Positions 35,901-48,562 of a stretch of DNA of 64,000 nucleotides are shown here, in pieces. How positions within the stretch are numbered: the stretch's first letter is position 1; each line of letters starts with the position of its first letter. The notes beneath the pieces are model-generated. The model did not search any database, was not told the origin of the DNA, and was given only the letters and a program-made list of their open reading frames with translations. The stretch comes from Dirofilaria immitis (lineage: Eukaryota > Nematoda > Chromadorea > Rhabditida > Onchocercidae): positions 1 through 64,000 of the forward strand of contig JAKNDB010000076.1 of NCBI GenBank assembly GCA_024305405.1. Reading direction: 5' to 3'. The position numbers and the translations under genes were made by a program.

Positions 35901-38900
35901 ACGCAATAAGCTCATCGATATTCTAAAAGCGGCAGATAAATTTGATACAGAGATTCTGGGTTGCTGTCTGATGACATATCCTTGGCTGTGGAATAAATCC
36001 GAAAATCCGAGAGTTATGAAAAAATTCTTTTCTTTTTTTTTTTTTTGAAAAATCCATCATGGAAAGAACGTTAATAATCGAACATCACATAATCTTTTTG
36101 CATCTCTCTATTTCTTAACAATTTCAAAATTTAATATTACCTATATTAAGGAAGAAATTTGTTTTTTATTTAATAGCTCGAATGTATGTTTTATTTCAGA
36201 AATTGCTGCTGTATTCAATATTCTCGTAAGGTCAATGAGCTGCTTAGATAGCATCGATGCTCGTTTATCACTCCTTTCTGCAAATGCTTGCTTCCTGTTT
36301 GATCCTAGTTTATTCAGCCAGTTCACTCTTGACACTCTGCTGAAATATTACAAAAATATGGGAAATAATGAAGCAGCTCTCCGTACTTTGGTTTTGATGT
36401 TACCATTTGTTGAAGATAGAGAGAAATTGAAAAACATTTCTGCTATGAGCAAGGTTATAGAGTTTTGCCTTAAAATCTATGAAATAGGGATAAATGATAG
36501 TAATTAGAGGAATTAGTCAGTTGTGAAGGGCATAACAGTAATTTTATTGACAAAATATGAATAAAATTACAACAGAATGAAAAAATAGTGGCCTCAGTGT
36601 CCATCCTTCCGCATTAATTTATGAAAAAATCTATTCACTATTGCTCTTTTTCAGCTAGAAAAATTTTTTTATTAGACGAAGAAAATTTTATGTCTCTAAG
36701 AAAATTTCTTAATGATTATTTTTTTAATACTATATTTAATTTGGAGAAGGATGGATTCTAAGAATGACAACTTCCATACTTATTTGTGTAATATATGTGA
36801 TTTAACCTTGTTAAGGACCTGTGGTGAGAAACACTATATCCGATTAGGAAAATATACATTCATACACACATTGGAAGATGTAGTATCATGATTAAATATA
36901 AGCTCAAATTTTTGAAATAATACATCTTTCTTGATGTTTGCAAATATTACTAACATTTAGGCATTGGAGCGGTTTTATTTGCTTTTCTTGAATTTTGTAG
37001 TTTGCAAAGTGGTAAAAAGCTTCCCCATTCTTTTATCTGGTCTAATGTTATTGAAACTTATTCTTTTTAAAATTTATGTCAATCACTGCAGGTTGCTAAT
37101 GAAATTTTGCCAATGTTTGGTCATTGGAGCAGTTACGTACGACAAGTCGCTCTGGAAATACTGGTTCACTTTAAGATTCCAGTAAATAATAAAAGAAGCA
37201 ATGATGGGACAACTGTAAGTCCATTTCGTACTCTTCTTCTGTGGGTAGAATAATTCCTTAATCTTTAATTTTAATTTGACTTTAAAATTTGGAAGTAGTC
37301 TATCAAAAATTGAATTTTTTTTAAATTCACTTCCTTCTTTAGGACAGCTCTATACTTCCTATTTGGAAAGAAATTTTTCAGATTGAAGTAGAAAGTGCCT
37401 TTAATCTTCTTCTGCACTCAGAAAGAATTCCATGGACTTTGGAAGAATATAGGACACGCTTGATGATTCTACGTCAGCTAACTTATGGCGCTCATACAAA
37501 ACATATGCCGAAGGGTTTCGATACAATAATTGAGACGGTAACTTACTTTGATTTGAGTATTCAAAACTTTTTCCAAAATTTGCAGTCGCCATGCATATCT
37601 TAGCTGAGATGGGTGATTGATGAAACCAAAAGAATATATTGTAATCAAATGTTGTATTACGTTGGAAAGATATATATTGTTTAGATTCCTTTGCGTGTTA
37701 TTATTGGGAATTTGTATGAACCATTTACGATAGCATGGAACGAACTGAAAAATATTATTCAAGATTATGCTTATGGATTAAATATTGATACATTCTTTTC
37801 ATTATTCTTGTCTTTTATTGACCAAGTGGAGTTAAAGAATCAGCGTGGTTTGTTTTTTGTGAATATTAGTGATTCATCATCTTAATATTTTTATTCTTGC
37901 GTTTGGACTGATATTCATGTTCCAATAATGCTTAAATTGTGTTCTTTTTCCGACGACATTTTTACATTTTGATTGCCACCTTACTATTTTCAATTTTTCC
38001 AGTAATTAGAAACGAGTTTGAAATGTAGTATTATATTCCCCATTGTAGTTTTATGTGAAAACAGTGACATTTCAAATGATTGTGATATTCTTGACAAAAT
38101 GACAATTATTGCTGACAAAAATCCGCAAAATTACGGTGCTTTTCGATTGAAATGTTCGGGATTCTTAGTCGCATAAGTGATCTATGCGAGCGTCGAACTA
38201 AACTACTAAGTCCTCTTTTCATTCATTTTTTCAGGTAAGAATACAATTTTTACAATCTATACAAATTAAAAAAAGAAGAAAAACAAATTTAGTAGAAAAA
38301 TTTTATTGACTTGTCCCAGTCTTACTGGTTTTTTATATACTAAAATTTTTTTATTCATTGCGGGTTGCATTTCTGTAACATATTTCGATGGTAAATAATG
38401 CAACTATCAAATCGGGTGTTGAGTGACCAAGTGTCTTAAAATCGTTCGAAGATCTTGATGAAAACTTTGCTAGAATTACTAAAGTATTATTGTTGATCAA
38501 ATCGGGTAACAGTTTGGAAATAATTAGGTAATATGCTCATTATTTTGTGTATAATTTTGTGATATGAATTATATCTGTATCCCAGCACTTTCATTCCTGA
38601 ATTCTTTCGGATTGTAGAAATGAATATCAGCATGGAAATTTATTAGAGAGACGAGAAAATATCTTATCGATATCCACTCTTATTTGTACTATAAATAAGG
38701 ATGAAGAAAAGGATGGGCCTAACGACGACAGCCCAGAAATGTTAGTTTATATGACAAATAGGGCAAAGAAGACAGGTCATTTTTTTATTGTTTATACTGC
38801 AGGCGTATAACGTGAATGTTTGATATCCTCATAGATTTAGTATTGGAAAATCAGATGATGACGAAGTGATAGTAGAAGACAAATATGTTGAACGAAAACT

Positions 38901-39989
38901 GATTAGAAATAGTCTAATTGCTCTTCTGGAACTGTTCGCGAATTTTACTTCACCAAAAATTATTTTCATGGCCAACGAAATTCGAGATTTATATGATGAA
39001 GTAAGCAGCAATTCAATTTATCTTACTTAATTGTTTTCTACTAATAATGCTAACAGTATTTATCTATTTGTTTAATTTTCAGCTTTACTGAATAATTATC
39101 AATAAAAGGAATAATTTTTTAATTGAGATCAGATATTTGCTTACATGTTTTTTATTGTGTTTTGTTAGCTTTTGATGGTCGCTGATGAAGGAGTGCAACA
39201 GCGAGCATTGAACTGTATATTTACTTATAATTATAAATATCTTACACCTTACAGGTTTCTTTTCAAACTTTTCTGATTCGTATTTCTGAAGTTAATATTA
39301 ATATTTAAGCAAGTTCAGAATTGATATCAGTGAATTGAAGATCGATTTTATTCAAGAATTTTAAGGAATTTAGATGAGCAATCCTTATATTTGTGTTGCT
39401 TTGAAAAAGATTTCGGTTAAATTTTATTATTGAAGGGAATATCTGGAAAGTTTAGTGCAGGATCGAACTTTAATCAATGGTTTGATGAAGTTTTCTATTG
39501 ATGATCATAATTCTGTGGTTGACAGCAGTCATCGTGCTAGCGTTATGCCGATTGTATTAAGGTCAGTATTTTGGTAATACAATGTTTTTCCTCCAGTTTT
39601 TATTCAGAGACTCCATATTTTCCTTTCATTTATAGTTTTGAATAACTAGAAGAACTAAAGTTTAATTTTTACTGTTTTCAGACTTCTATATGGGAAATGC
39701 AACGTACACTGTAAGAAAGATATGACGGAACGACGTGCAGCTATATTTCGATTTCTTGCTGGCAGCACTTCAAATGAATTGGATTTCTTTTTGAGGATGC
39801 TCTTTGCACCCTTGCTGAAAATTATTGGTCAGTGATTATATTGCTTGAGAAACTGTTGGAATTATCCGATTTGATAAACATCAGTTTTGAATTTGCAGGT
39901 GAAGATAAGCAGTCGCTAGAAATATTTTGTAAGCAAACAGTTTCAACCTTTGATGCTTCTTCAATGGTTCCATTACAAATTATCAAAGG
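32905..39989 (+). CDS. UTP20: UTP20 (SSU processome component), 5' half
   Basis: UTP20 is a giant HEAT-repeat scaffold of the small-subunit processome, needed for 18S rRNA processing in the nucleolus. Exons at about 32,905-33,055, 33,301-33,439, 33,634-33,843, 33,960-34,092, 34,197-34,296, 34,445-34,591, 34,857-35,060, 35,410-35,480, 35,587-35,776, 35,859-36,020, 36,205-36,460, 37,093-37,213, 37,343-37,546, 37,685-37,846, 38,041-38,236, 38,617-38,739, 38,837-39,001, 39,170-39,255, 39,437-39,560, 39,683-39,826 and 39,898-39,989. Family-typical strings include RFTAEALAFLLRKSS, PLRVIIGNLYEPFTIAWNEL, VQQRALNCIFTYNYKYLTPY, REYLESLVQDRTLINGLMKF and RAAIFRFLAGSTSNEL. The start codon was not found. 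One-base frame breaks occur near 34.95, 35.65 and 38.147 kb. Confidence 0.9.
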
Positions 39990-40058
39990 GTTTGCTTTAT
40001 TTTCATAAATTTTGATGCATGAGATAACGTGCGTAATGATGCATTTGAAGTAAGGTTA

Positions 40059-40342
40059 GTGCACAGCATATAGTGTTACTGGAAGTTATAATTCAATCCG
40101 CATCACACCTATTCTCTTATTTTCACTTCTGTTTGGTAATTCTAATGGTATAAGTAATTCTTTTTAAAGAACGAAATATCTGTCCTAGTTTGTTTTTTAC
40201 GAATTAAAAGGACTCAGGTTTTATTATTAAAACTTCTTATAAAAAGTACATATAATTCAAAATTGGGAAGAGAAGTGAAAATAAGAGAATAGGTGGGATG
40301 CGGATTGAATTACAACTTCCAGTAACACTATATGCTGTGCAC
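40059..40342. repeat. 72-bp inverted repeat of the LRR last exon
   Basis: 40,059-40,130 (GTGCACAGCATATAGTGTTA...) is the reverse complement of 40,271-40,342 with two mismatches. The right arm is coding sequence of the LRR last exon on -. The left arm is therefore a partial inverted copy of that exon, about 70 bp beyond the UTP20 exon end. Confidence 0.95.
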
Positions 40343-43300
40343 ACTGCAGCATTTTTTGAAGTGTAAGCATTGTGAAGTGATAAACCGCCACCAGCTTGAT
40401 CAGCACAATGAGTGTCATCGAGAGGTTGCTCATAGGCTGCATTAACACTTTGGTAATATTCAATCCACTCACCAATCCAATTTAGTCGACAGTCGCATGT
40501 GATTGAATTGCCCTGAAAGTAGTTGCAGTTCTTCGTTTTACTTTAAAAAGGATTGAAAGATTTATTTAGCAAAAAAGTGCTGTGGTTATTTTTTTCCTGT
40601 CAACTTTTTCAAATTTCATACTCATTAATAATAATTTTGTTCGAAAATAACTTTAGAGGTCAGAACGGCTTCCAGTTTTTCATTAATTTGTTAGCATTAT
40701 TTCCTTTTACGAATCATTTTCCTGTTTTCCCGAATGACTATTGGAGCTCCTTATAAGCTTTTTCGCATCTTAAAGCTTATTGAGATTAAAATGAGTCTTA
40801 ATAAGGAAAACCATATCACTTTTATCAAAATTTTAATCAGTTCTTTTGATGATCAATATAGAAAATGATATATGATAATGATTTTTTGAATGCTTACTGT
40901 TAGCTTTAGATTATACAGTATAGTGCCGTGCTGATTGAGTACCGGTGGTTTGGTATGTGGAAATGGTTCGAGAGTTTGTAAGTGGTTGTTTTGTAGTGAA
41001 AGTGAGAGGAAATTAATAGCAGTTAAAGTATTGAATATCGACGACGGGAATACTTCAATTCCGGTATCACGTACTGTTAAATCTACTTTATAACCACGTA
41101 ACTGCGCAAAAGCACCCGCATCGATCTGAAGAATTCAGTTTGAATTTGATTTAAAATATATTAGTTGAAATTGAAATCGCACATTCTTTATTTTGATGAA
41201 ACATTGTGCAAGGAATTTACATGGGTCATTTATTTTTGAAGAATTTCGGCCGATTTTGAATACTAATAAATTCTAAGAATTGCAGAACATTGCTATGTTC
41301 AGACTATACAGAAATTTCCGGATTAGGTGAATAAAAATGTTCAAGAAATTTTCGATGACATACTGTAAATAGCTGCTTTCCGGTGATTACAATCTTTCGC
41401 AGTAATCTAAGATCAGCACTGTACATTTGCGTTGTCAAACGTGTTTCTCTGATTTCTGCAGCGAGAATGCGTAATGGAGGTAGATGTTTGAGAATATCTG
41501 ATATGTTATAAGTTTGTACACTAGGGAGGTCGTAAATCTGAAAGTGAATTATAGATTTTTAGTAAAAATATTTTTATTTATAGAGATAAATTGCTGGTCT
41601 TGTAGAGATATAATATGTGCATTAAATAGCATAAATATGGTAGACTAATTACATAAAGGTTGCGTAGATGACGTAAATTTCGAAATGACTGTGGTTCTGG
41701 TAAGCGAAATAACTCTTTCATATCACATAATCTAAGCGTTTCAAGCTGAAAAATTAAAGAATGAATCATTCATTTGAGTTCAAACTAAAAAAATTAGCCA
41801 ATAGCGATAGAAAACAAGAAACTCTTCTGTTTTTTATATAGCAGTTATAAAAATACTTACATTATATAGACTTCGAAGATGCCTTTCGTTTATTTTGATG
41901 ATTGGATTTCCGGTAATGTTTAAATGTTTTAATTCAACAAGCTCAGCAAACAGTTCCGGATCAAGTTTTTAAAATTATTGTAAGAAATATCGAATATTCC
42001 TAATTTTCGATTGTTGATTAATTGTGCCGTGTTCAATTCATAGATTTTATTGCTAGAATGAGTTTTTTTTCCTTTTTTCTTTAAAATTTTCAAAGCCAAG
42101 ATTGACTCAATTAAATTGACAGTATTTCTGTTGGAATTTTGAATATTCAAATCGAATGCTTAATCAAACATTTCAAACATTCAGATATAATATAGTGGCG
42201 TAAATCGGAGTGTAAAGGAAAAGACGAGATGTAAATTAGGACTTGATTGCATATTGAATTAGGGATTAACTGAGCGATAAGACATATGTCAAAATGAAGC
42301 GTACAAATTTTTAAAAACATTTGTTTTTATACTAAAATTTATTGAAAAAGCCTTACTAGCTGATATTCAAAAATCGAAGTCCATGACTATTAATGTTTGG
42401 TAATGAAAATAAGCCTGTATTTGCTAGATCAAGTGTTTCGATAGCACTACTGAGACCCTGGAAAACTTTTCGGGCTATATACTTTCTCAGAAGAATGTTT
42501 TTGACATCTGTTCCATATTTTCTTTAAACATATCAGTCTAGAATTTTGATAATAAAATTATCGAAATAATAGAAAATATTACTCGAAATGTGTGTGGATT
42601 CCATGACGTAATAGGGTTATGGCTAACATCCAGTTTTATTAATTTTTGCATTTTTGAAAATGCCGCTTCCTCAATGATTTCGATACGGTTGTCGGCCAGA
42701 ATTAATTCCGCTAGATTTTCCATACCGTCGAAATCGTCTGCATTTATTGATCGTAGCCGATTTCCCTTAATTATGCTGTACACGTAGTGAATAGTAAAGC
42801 CGAAGTAATTTGTTTCTTACTCATCATTTAGATCATAAAATAAACGAACAAACGTTAACACATATTTTGTAGCAAAAAAATGGATTATTTTAGGCGTTCT
42901 GTAATCATGAGAAGAAGGGAAGTTAGCAACTAGTACAGAAAGAGATGAAACTGTGCAGTGTTTTTGTTTTTAAATAAACAACTGCATATTCTTGATATTT
43001 GGTTATCACGAAAAGATTATTTAGAAACTAAAGTCTGACTAAAAATACCTTTAGATTCAGATGGGTAAGGCTGTTTTGAATGGAATTGAGCGCATATTGC
43101 GGTATTTTTTTGAGTTCATTATAGGCAAGGTCAAGTATGCGAACATTATTTGCTCCAAATGTGTCTTTGTCCAAGCTGATGATGGCATTATTTCGTAGGA
43201 TAAGGTTGTCGTAAATATTCTATAAATTTGTTTGCTGTTTGCTAGAGATTTTTATTTATTGAAATTGATTTAAAAAAAGATATGATTGTCCTACTAATGA

Positions 43301-46300
43301 ATCGGAAAATCATTCTAGATATTTATATATAATCGAAAAATCCGATTTTTTTGATATATTTCTAAATTAGTCTTTTAAAACATAGTATTCCATCATTTCT
43401 GTTGTTAGATTGCAGAACTTATATTATGCTGCATGATAACAGTCCAAAAATATATAGAATGATACAGTTATGAAGCTTTTTATGTACCTGTTTTGTAAAA
43501 GTGCCTTTATGCAATATCCTAAGATGATTATGGGATAAATTGAGTTCAGTGAGTCTTCTGCACATCGCGAAAGCATTGTTTTGTATTTCGATCAATTCGT
43601 TATGATCTAATTTGAGGAATTTTAGCTGATCGAAATCATATAGCATATTTTTCCCGATTGACTGCAGCTGATTGTGTGCTAGATTTAGATATATCAAGGT
43701 TCGCTTAGCTGAATGTAGGTCAATCCTGCAAGTAATTGGAGAATTTATTAGAAATGAAATTAGAAAACTGCTGAAACTAATTCAAATTCCGGATTATTAT
43801 GTGGTGGAAGTAAATAGCTTCTTATAGGAGTGATCGGTAAAAGAAGCACACTATTTCCGCGTTATTTAACACTTCTCCGCATTCTTTAAATTCAAATTGC
43901 AATCCTAAGAAAACTAACTGGTGAAGTTATGCAAGGCTTTCTGTTTGCATTTTTTAAATCAATCATACTGTAATTCTTGAAAATAACTTACGTAATGATA
44001 CGATTGTGTGATAAGTCAAGATGTTTGACATTCACAAGACTTTGAGCCAAAAATGTGAAGTCAAATGTCCTGAGTTGATTGTAACTTAAATCCAGCTGCT
44101 CCAGATTATTTAAATTAACAAATGTTGCTTTGTTTAACTGCTGCAGATGATTCCGAGCTAACGATAAATTCTCTAAGGTTGGTATATCACTTATCGACCG
44201 TTCCATCGTTATGTTGATTGCATTTCCCGCCAAATTGAGTTGACGTAGATTACGTAGCGACGAAAATGTCTGCATAGTTTTTTATTTCAGTGAATTATGA
44301 AAATGAATTTTACAAGAAAGTTAGTCTTTATTTTAAAGTTTTGCTGAAATAAATTGAAAAGTATTTGTGTTTAATTATTTATGTCTACCATTTCAGTCAT
44401 AAGTTACGAAAAATTATTGGTTGAGCGACTTTTCAAGTCATAAATTAACTTTACACAATGTTTTTCATTGTGTAGTGCTGATTAACTATTAAAGCAGTCT
44501 TTTGTCCTAATAAATTTCTCTTTGGAAGATTAAATTTTCTTCACTTCTCTTTGTTTCCAACTATCGGTAATTTGGGAACTTACTAATGTCTGAATACTTG
44601 TCTTTGTTTCCAACTATCGATAATTTGGGAACTTACTAATGTCTGAATACTTGTCAGCTTATTGTTATTAAGCGCCAGTTGTTCTAAACTGTCTATATTG
44701 TTGAATGCTCCAGTAGAAATATAGTTAATGCGGCCGAAAGCCAAATTCAGGGAACGTAAATTTGGCACAGAATGCGGAGGGAATGTGCGATCTGTGATGT
44801 ACTGAAGTTTTGTACGGGTGAGTGACAGGCGTTGCAGATATCGGAGACGATGAAGGGCATAGTCAGGTAGAGTCCTTATCGGATTATCATCCAAAAGCAG
44901 ATAACGTAGCCGTTTCATATTACCAAGAGCAGTAATGGGAAATTGACCTAGTCGATTGCTCTAAAATGAAACAAATGCTTAAATGATGAGAATAATGCTT
45001 TACAATATAGAAAAAATAGATAATGTATTACTAGATTTTGCTTAATATAGATAAAGACTGCGATCAGTAATATAATGCTACAATTCTACTAACAGTTACC
45101 TGTAAGAAGAGAGATTCGAGATCTTCAAGTCGTTCAAAAACATTATCGTCAAGATAGCTTATGCGATTATGGGATAAATCCAGATATGCCAATGAACTCA
45201 TGTAGAGAAAAGCGCCAGAATCAGTAATATTTTCGATCAGGTTTCCAGCTAGATTCAATTTTATTAGGCTTGTTCCGGTACCATCAAATTTTCCGAAAGC
45301 TAAGCGTTGCACATATCGAATTCTATTCTTCGATAAATCCAGATGCCGTAATCGACTCATTCCATTCAATACATGAGTTGGTATTTCGGTCAGTCGATTA
45401 AATGCTAGCAGAAGTTCAATTAAAACTGGTTTTAAATTGTTGATCGTGTTGTTATCCAATCTGTAAGTGATAACTCACTTATATTTTTGAAACGATTATG
45501 ATATAGCTCAGGATTTTAAAATGATATAATGAAGTTGCAATACTTTTAAGATTGATCAAGGAAATGTAGTGACGATTATTTTTGCAACATATTATTATAT
45601 ATTTAAGGGTTATCAATTTATTTGAGTTATTTTATGGCTATTGGATTTCAATTCTTTGTTGGTTGGAATGTATTCTTTGTATTTCATTCATCAAGGAAGA
45701 AAATTAACCCACACAGTCAGTTTATTGCCATTCAAATTTAAAATTTCCAGAGTCCGTAATGGCTGCAACGCATTTGGCAATTGATGTAATTGGTTCTCTT
45801 CTATATTCATCCATTTCAATGATTTAGCCATATTTTTGAATGTACCTGCTGGAATGTGTACTATTTGGTTGTAGCTTAAATCGATTTGTCGCATCTGAGT
45901 GATTGAATTAAAGGCTGCTCCAGAAATTGTTGAAATCTAAAAATAAGAACGTTATCTTTTTTCAGTTTTATTTCCTATCCAAACTATACTTCGAATTTAA
46001 CTTTTCTGGCTAAGAATTACTCAAATCATTGCTTCACTTCATTTATGAATTGTTTGTATTAGGAAGTAATGTGTTTATTGCTAAGATTTCTGGAATTATG
46101 ATATAAATTTTACCTGATTGTAGCTTAAATCTAGCCGGCCAAACTTCTGGAAACTATCAAAAGCACTATCATTAATATGTCTGATCCGATTATTGCTTAG
46201 TTTTAGATCGATTTCCGAAATAAATTTTACTTCGGAATTACTAGTAACTTCAGTGATATTATTACTTTCCAAGTCTAAAGTGCGCAATTGTCTCAATTCT

Positions 46301-48562
46301 CGTAGTGCAAGATATGGTATCTGAAAATTTGAAATATTTTGCATTGTTGTGTTTTTATCATTCATTGTTTCAATATTATTGCCATTGTATACGAGAAATT
46401 TAGTTTTGAACATGCGAAAAATATTATTAATTAAAGGAAAGCAAGCTCAGATATTACTGCATAATCAAAAATATCGTAGTATGTAAACAATATTAGTCAC
46501 TGATTAGATGTTTGAAATTTGTTTAATTGATCCTTCTCATATCAAGTATCAGTTGGAAGAATCTAATATTGAGAAATAGACGCTTGCTTGAATTAATTCT
46601 TATCAACATCAGCTTTTAAACTGCGAAATCTTTTAAAAGTCATAGAAAAACAGAAGTTGCGGATTCTTTGTAACATGAAACCATTAAGTCAAACTCCTCA
46701 TTGTTCTTCTCTTAATTAGTCTTTATAAGCTCATTGTATTTTTCATTTCTGATTTGCCTCTTTTGCCTTTTTGAAATTTTATTTCTACAACTCCAGTATT
46801 ATTACAGTATGTTATTTTTTATCCAATTTAAATTTGTCTTATAAGTTTTACTTCTTGACTACTTTTGTCAGGTTTAATATGTGGAGAATTCTTACCAATT
46901 CGATGGTCAAGAACGGTTTTTGAGTGCTTCCCAGAATTTTAAGTATTTTACAAACCAGAGAGAGAGAAATGTGGACTTAGGCAGCTTTCAACGAAATTTT
47001 GTAGCTTTTGCTTGTTTTTAAGGTATTATTTTGTAAGCAGATGAAAGACATTGTCTAAAAATTTTTACGATCTTACGAAATCTTAGAGTTTTAAGCTGCA
47101 GTTTTCTAACTTATTCGATTTTATGAAGTTTTTGAGTATGATCGATGATTTCTAATAAAAATACGATAAATACCTCGGAGATGAGATTGTTTTTAAATCC
47201 AAAAACCAAACTGTTGTTGGTAATGCTAGTTTTCAATCTCAGTGATGCGATTATTTGAAAGTGTTAGCACTTGCAATGGCAATCGTAGAAGCGATTTTTT
47301 CGGCAACATATCTATCTATAAAAAATGATTTTGAATATGGTGAAAGAAAATGCTCTAACTTTTGAAGTTCTGAAAAAAATATCTTGGATTGACTGTTCGA
47401 TCTCTCACACTGCATAACGATAACAAATACTGAAATCAAGTTTGATAACCTGATTGTAATCGAGATGTAAGTAATGTAGATTTTTGAGTTGAGTTTCATC
47501 AAATGTATTCGATTTAATTTCGGATATCATATTATGAACCAAGTGTAAGTATCGAAGTTGATAAAGATATGTCATTGACCAGGATGGTATTGATGTTAAG
47601 CTATTCTGATTCATTATTAGTTGATAAAGTTTATTCTGAAAGAAAAAAATTAGAAAGTCATATTATCATTCTTAATCAATTTCTGATGATTTGTGAGAGA
47701 AACAACTTTTCTGATATTTCAAAATTTCCAAGTTTTTGATTAAGTTTTTAAAATATTCAACAGAGTAAGAAATAGAGCTATTCACCTCAAGACCGCGAAA
47801 TGCGTTAACGTTAATTGTTGCGATGTGATTATTGCTAAGATCGAGAATTTGAATATTATGATGCTTGAATGCGTCTTGATTAATAAACACCACACTGCTT
47901 TGTATAATTGATAATGCAACAATGTTGTAAGCTGTATCCTGAAATAGGTACAAGTTATTCTCCCTACTTTAATCATATCTTCAAATAGTTTAATGATGAA
48001 GATTTTAGAATTAGACTAACATTATGAGAGAAAAGTGATCGATTATCATAGGGAATGACTGGTATGATTGTCCATGGTTGACGGCGACATTTTACGTGGA
48101 TGTTGCCTTCACCATCAAGATTTTCACATCTGCATACCTTCCACTTAGAATGTGCTGTTGGGTCGAATCTGCAAATATTCGAGCTTTGTTTACTGGGCAG
48201 ATTTTGTGATAAATTTCTTCACAAAATATTTTGTTAGTTAAGATGAGAACAAAGTTCAATAGAGAAAAAAAATAGATAAGGAGAAATTAGCTAAACTCAA
48301 TGTAATAAAGTGAATCTAGAGATAGGAAAAGTTTGAAACTTTTCTTACATTATGATTATTCATTAAGCGTTATGCAGTAATGATAAATTTGTCGGTAAAA
48401 ATAAAAATTTTGAGTAAATAAAATTTACAGGCATTTTTGTTCGGTAAAAATTCCTGATGACTGGACGAAGATAGCTTGTGCAATAATGATAATATTGAAT
48501 AGAGATAGGCATATTGGAAGCTTCTTCGGTTCTCTCAAATCTACTAAGTTTATTGTAGGCAT
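40237..48562 (-). CDS. Chaoptin-like leucine-rich-repeat protein, secreted, probably GPI-anchored
   Basis: About 19 exons on -. Exon 1 (48,562-48,429) starts MPTINLVDLREPKKLPICLS and has a hydrophobic signal/anchor (LFNIIIIAQAIFVQ). Exon 2 (48,168-48,021) adds a Cys-rich cap (WKVCRCENLDGEGN). Then more than 20 LRRs follow in exons at about 47,938-47,786, 47,635-47,450, 47,320-47,174, 46,320-46,113, 45,936-45,717, 45,462-45,101, 44,960-44,640, 44,273-43,992, 43,725-43,490, 43,218-43,049, 42,790-42,575, 42,460-42,365, 41,970-41,862, 41,748-41,650, 41,539-41,365 and 41,128-40,925, with repeats such as LDLSHNRISYLDDNVF. The last exon (40,513-40,237) holds an LRRCT cap (CDCRLNWIGEW...HCADQ...AAVC) and ends in a hydrophobic tail (PPILLFSLLFPILNYMYFL), as in GPI-anchored chaoptin-type adhesion proteins. 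One frame break near 47,231. It is nested antisense in UTP20. Confidence 0.88.
44548..44653. repeat. 53-bp tandem duplication spanning a splice donor of the LRR gene
   Basis: 44,548-44,600 and 44,601-44,653 are identical except one base (TATCGG/TATCGA). The unit contains, on -, the exon end CAAGTATTCAGACATTA followed by GTAAGTTCCC, so the 5' splice site of that LRR exon exists twice, 53 bp apart. Confidence 0.95.
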
